From assembly GCA_016715075.1 (NCBI GenBank), contig JADKBK010000001.1, forward strand, positions 372,001 through 436,000: a stretch of DNA of 64,000 nucleotides. Reading direction: 5' to 3'. Positions 63,338 through 64,000 of the stretch are shown piece after piece. A program made the position numbers and the translations under genes. Under the pieces are notes generated by a model, which was not told where the DNA came from, ran no database searches, and was given only the letters and a program-made list of their open reading frames with translations. Position 1 is the stretch's first letter. The number at the start of each line of letters is the position of its first letter. Source of the DNA: Bacteroidales bacterium. Its GTDB lineage: Bacteria > Bacteroidota > Bacteroidia > Bacteroidales > VadinHA17.

Positions 63338-64000
63338 ATGAAAAGGCCATTAGTTTTGATTTCAGTTCTCTGTATTGTCATAGCATGTGACAGGTTTCCT
63401 GATCCTTCCTATGAATTATTAAGGAATTTCTCTTTCATTTATCAGAACCAGCAGGGACAAAGGTTTCTTGCCGGCGAATGGGTCAACGACAGTGTATCCA
63501 TTTTATCTTACAATTATGCGACCAATGTAAGTGAGCAGATACGGGTTGTTTTTGAGGTAGTTAAGGGAGGCGGCTCTGTAACTTCGACGGAAATCATTAC
63601 AAATAGTCATGGAATAGCATCAACGAAGTGGCAGCTCGGTTTCGGATCAACAGATCAGATCCTCAGGGCTAAGTCATACGATATGTCGGGCAAGTACCTG
63701 ACATCAACAGATCTTCTAGCATACGGTTTCAGACCCGGGGAGTGGGATAAATGGAGCGGCGATCCAGACGGCCACATGACTGATATGGTTGCAGATACGG
63801 TGAATAAGGTCACATTCATGATCGCGGCAAGTACTGTCTACAGGCCCGGTGATAGGTATTATTTATGGGAAACAGTGCCCGATCCGCTGCTGACATCGGT
63901 AAGAACACTCGATATAGATGGAAATGGTATTATCTATGGAAGTACATGGACCGGAGAAATAATAAAGAGTACCGATCACGGTGAAACCTGGAGAGCTTGC
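63338..64000 (+). CDS. Exported lipoprotein with a beta-propeller-like start, truncated by the right edge
   Basis: The frame is open from the ATG at 63338 to the window end (221 codons). The N terminus RPLVLISVLCIVIACDRF is a lipoprotein signal with lipobox VIAC. An Ig-like segment follows (QIRVVFEVVKGGGSVTS, NSHGIASTKWQLG), of the kind found in invasin or bacterial Ig-like repeats. The final visible part, GIIYGSTWTGEIIKSTDHGETW, has a BNR/Asp-box pattern (SxDxGxTW), which suggests a sialidase- or photosynthesis-factor-type propeller beyond the edge. It starts 12 bases after the barrel gene and is probably in the same transcript. The function is unknown. Confidence 0.72.
   Translation, partial: MKRPLVLISVLCIVIACDRFPDPSYELLRNFSFIYQNQQGQRFLAGEWVNDSVSILSYNYATNVSEQIRVVFEVVKGGGSVTSTEIITNSHGIASTKWQLGFGSTDQILRAKSYDMSGKYLTSTDLLAYGFRPGEWDKWSGDPDGHMTDMVADTVNKVTFMIAASTVYRPGDRYYLWETVPDPLLTSVRTLDIDGNGIIYGSTWTGEIIKSTDHGETWRAC

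Noticed and set aside
1..64000. tRNA, rRNA, insertion sequences or phage genes
   Set aside because: No cloverleaf, ribosomal RNA segment, transposase or phage structural gene could be recognised on either strand.

Overview
The window looks like a chromosomal piece of a Bacteroidota (Bacteroidetes) genome of moderate GC content. The support is the promoter-like TAnnTTTG boxes, the ilv-leu gene set with a second LeuA-like gene between leuD and leuB, PorT-type outer-membrane barrels, AraC-controlled glycan utilisation genes, and many RRxF-type twin-arginine signals on oxidoreductases. No rRNA, tRNA, insertion sequence or CRISPR array was seen.

Region 1 (1-14,921, minus strand) is amino-acid biosynthesis. 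A his operon (hisG-hisD, running off the left edge) and an ilv-leu operon (ilvD-ilvB-ilvN-ilvC-leuA-leuC-leuD-leuA paralogue-leuB) each begin with a short leader peptide rich in the cognate codons (four His; many Ile/Leu/Val). Each leader is followed by an 11-bp GC-rich hairpin with a U-tract and an upstream antiterminator strand, which makes a complete transcription attenuator. asnA precedes the ilv operon. leuC carries a frameshift and ilvB an in-frame TGA.

Region 2 (15,153-32,612, mostly plus strand) is carbohydrate catabolism: a GH2-like protein with a degenerate active site, a lipoprotein sugar isomerase/epimerase and an amidohydrolase. After these comes an AraC regulator divergent from a long unidirectional run of GH3, ceramidase-like protein, GH51 arabinofuranosidase, M20 hydrolase, MFS sugar transporter, fucose/arabinose-isomerase-like enzyme and PfkB kinase. 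Region 3 (32,939-38,022) is a cytoplasmic set that looks like sugar activation: class III aminotransferase, Gfo/Idh/MocA dehydrogenase, a GDP-mannose 3,5-epimerase-like enzyme and a nucleotidyltransferase-GHMP kinase fusion.

Region 4 (38,212-64,000) is an island of exported enzymes. Eight carry Tat-like signals: four Gfo/Idh/MocA oxidoreductases, two tandem DegT-type PLP aminotransferases, an isochorismatase-fold hydrolase and an SGNH esterase. Other members are two ceramidase-like proteins, esterases, an M55 peptidase, a beta-propeller lipoprotein, a DoxX fusion and an outer-membrane barrel. This suggests that sugars are oxidised, and perhaps transaminated, in the periplasm.

Intergenic DNA is unusual. 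Nearly every longer gap contains short-word arrays (7-mers or 11-mers) or long inverted repeats, placed just after stop codons and in three cases beginning at the stop codon itself. A 380-bp nested palindrome at 51.2-51.6 kb encloses a remnant of a DUF559-type endonuclease. At least nine genes or gene pieces are interrupted by single-base indels (mostly in homopolymers) or in-frame stops. This may reflect draft-assembly error and should be kept in mind when reading the disrupted genes.
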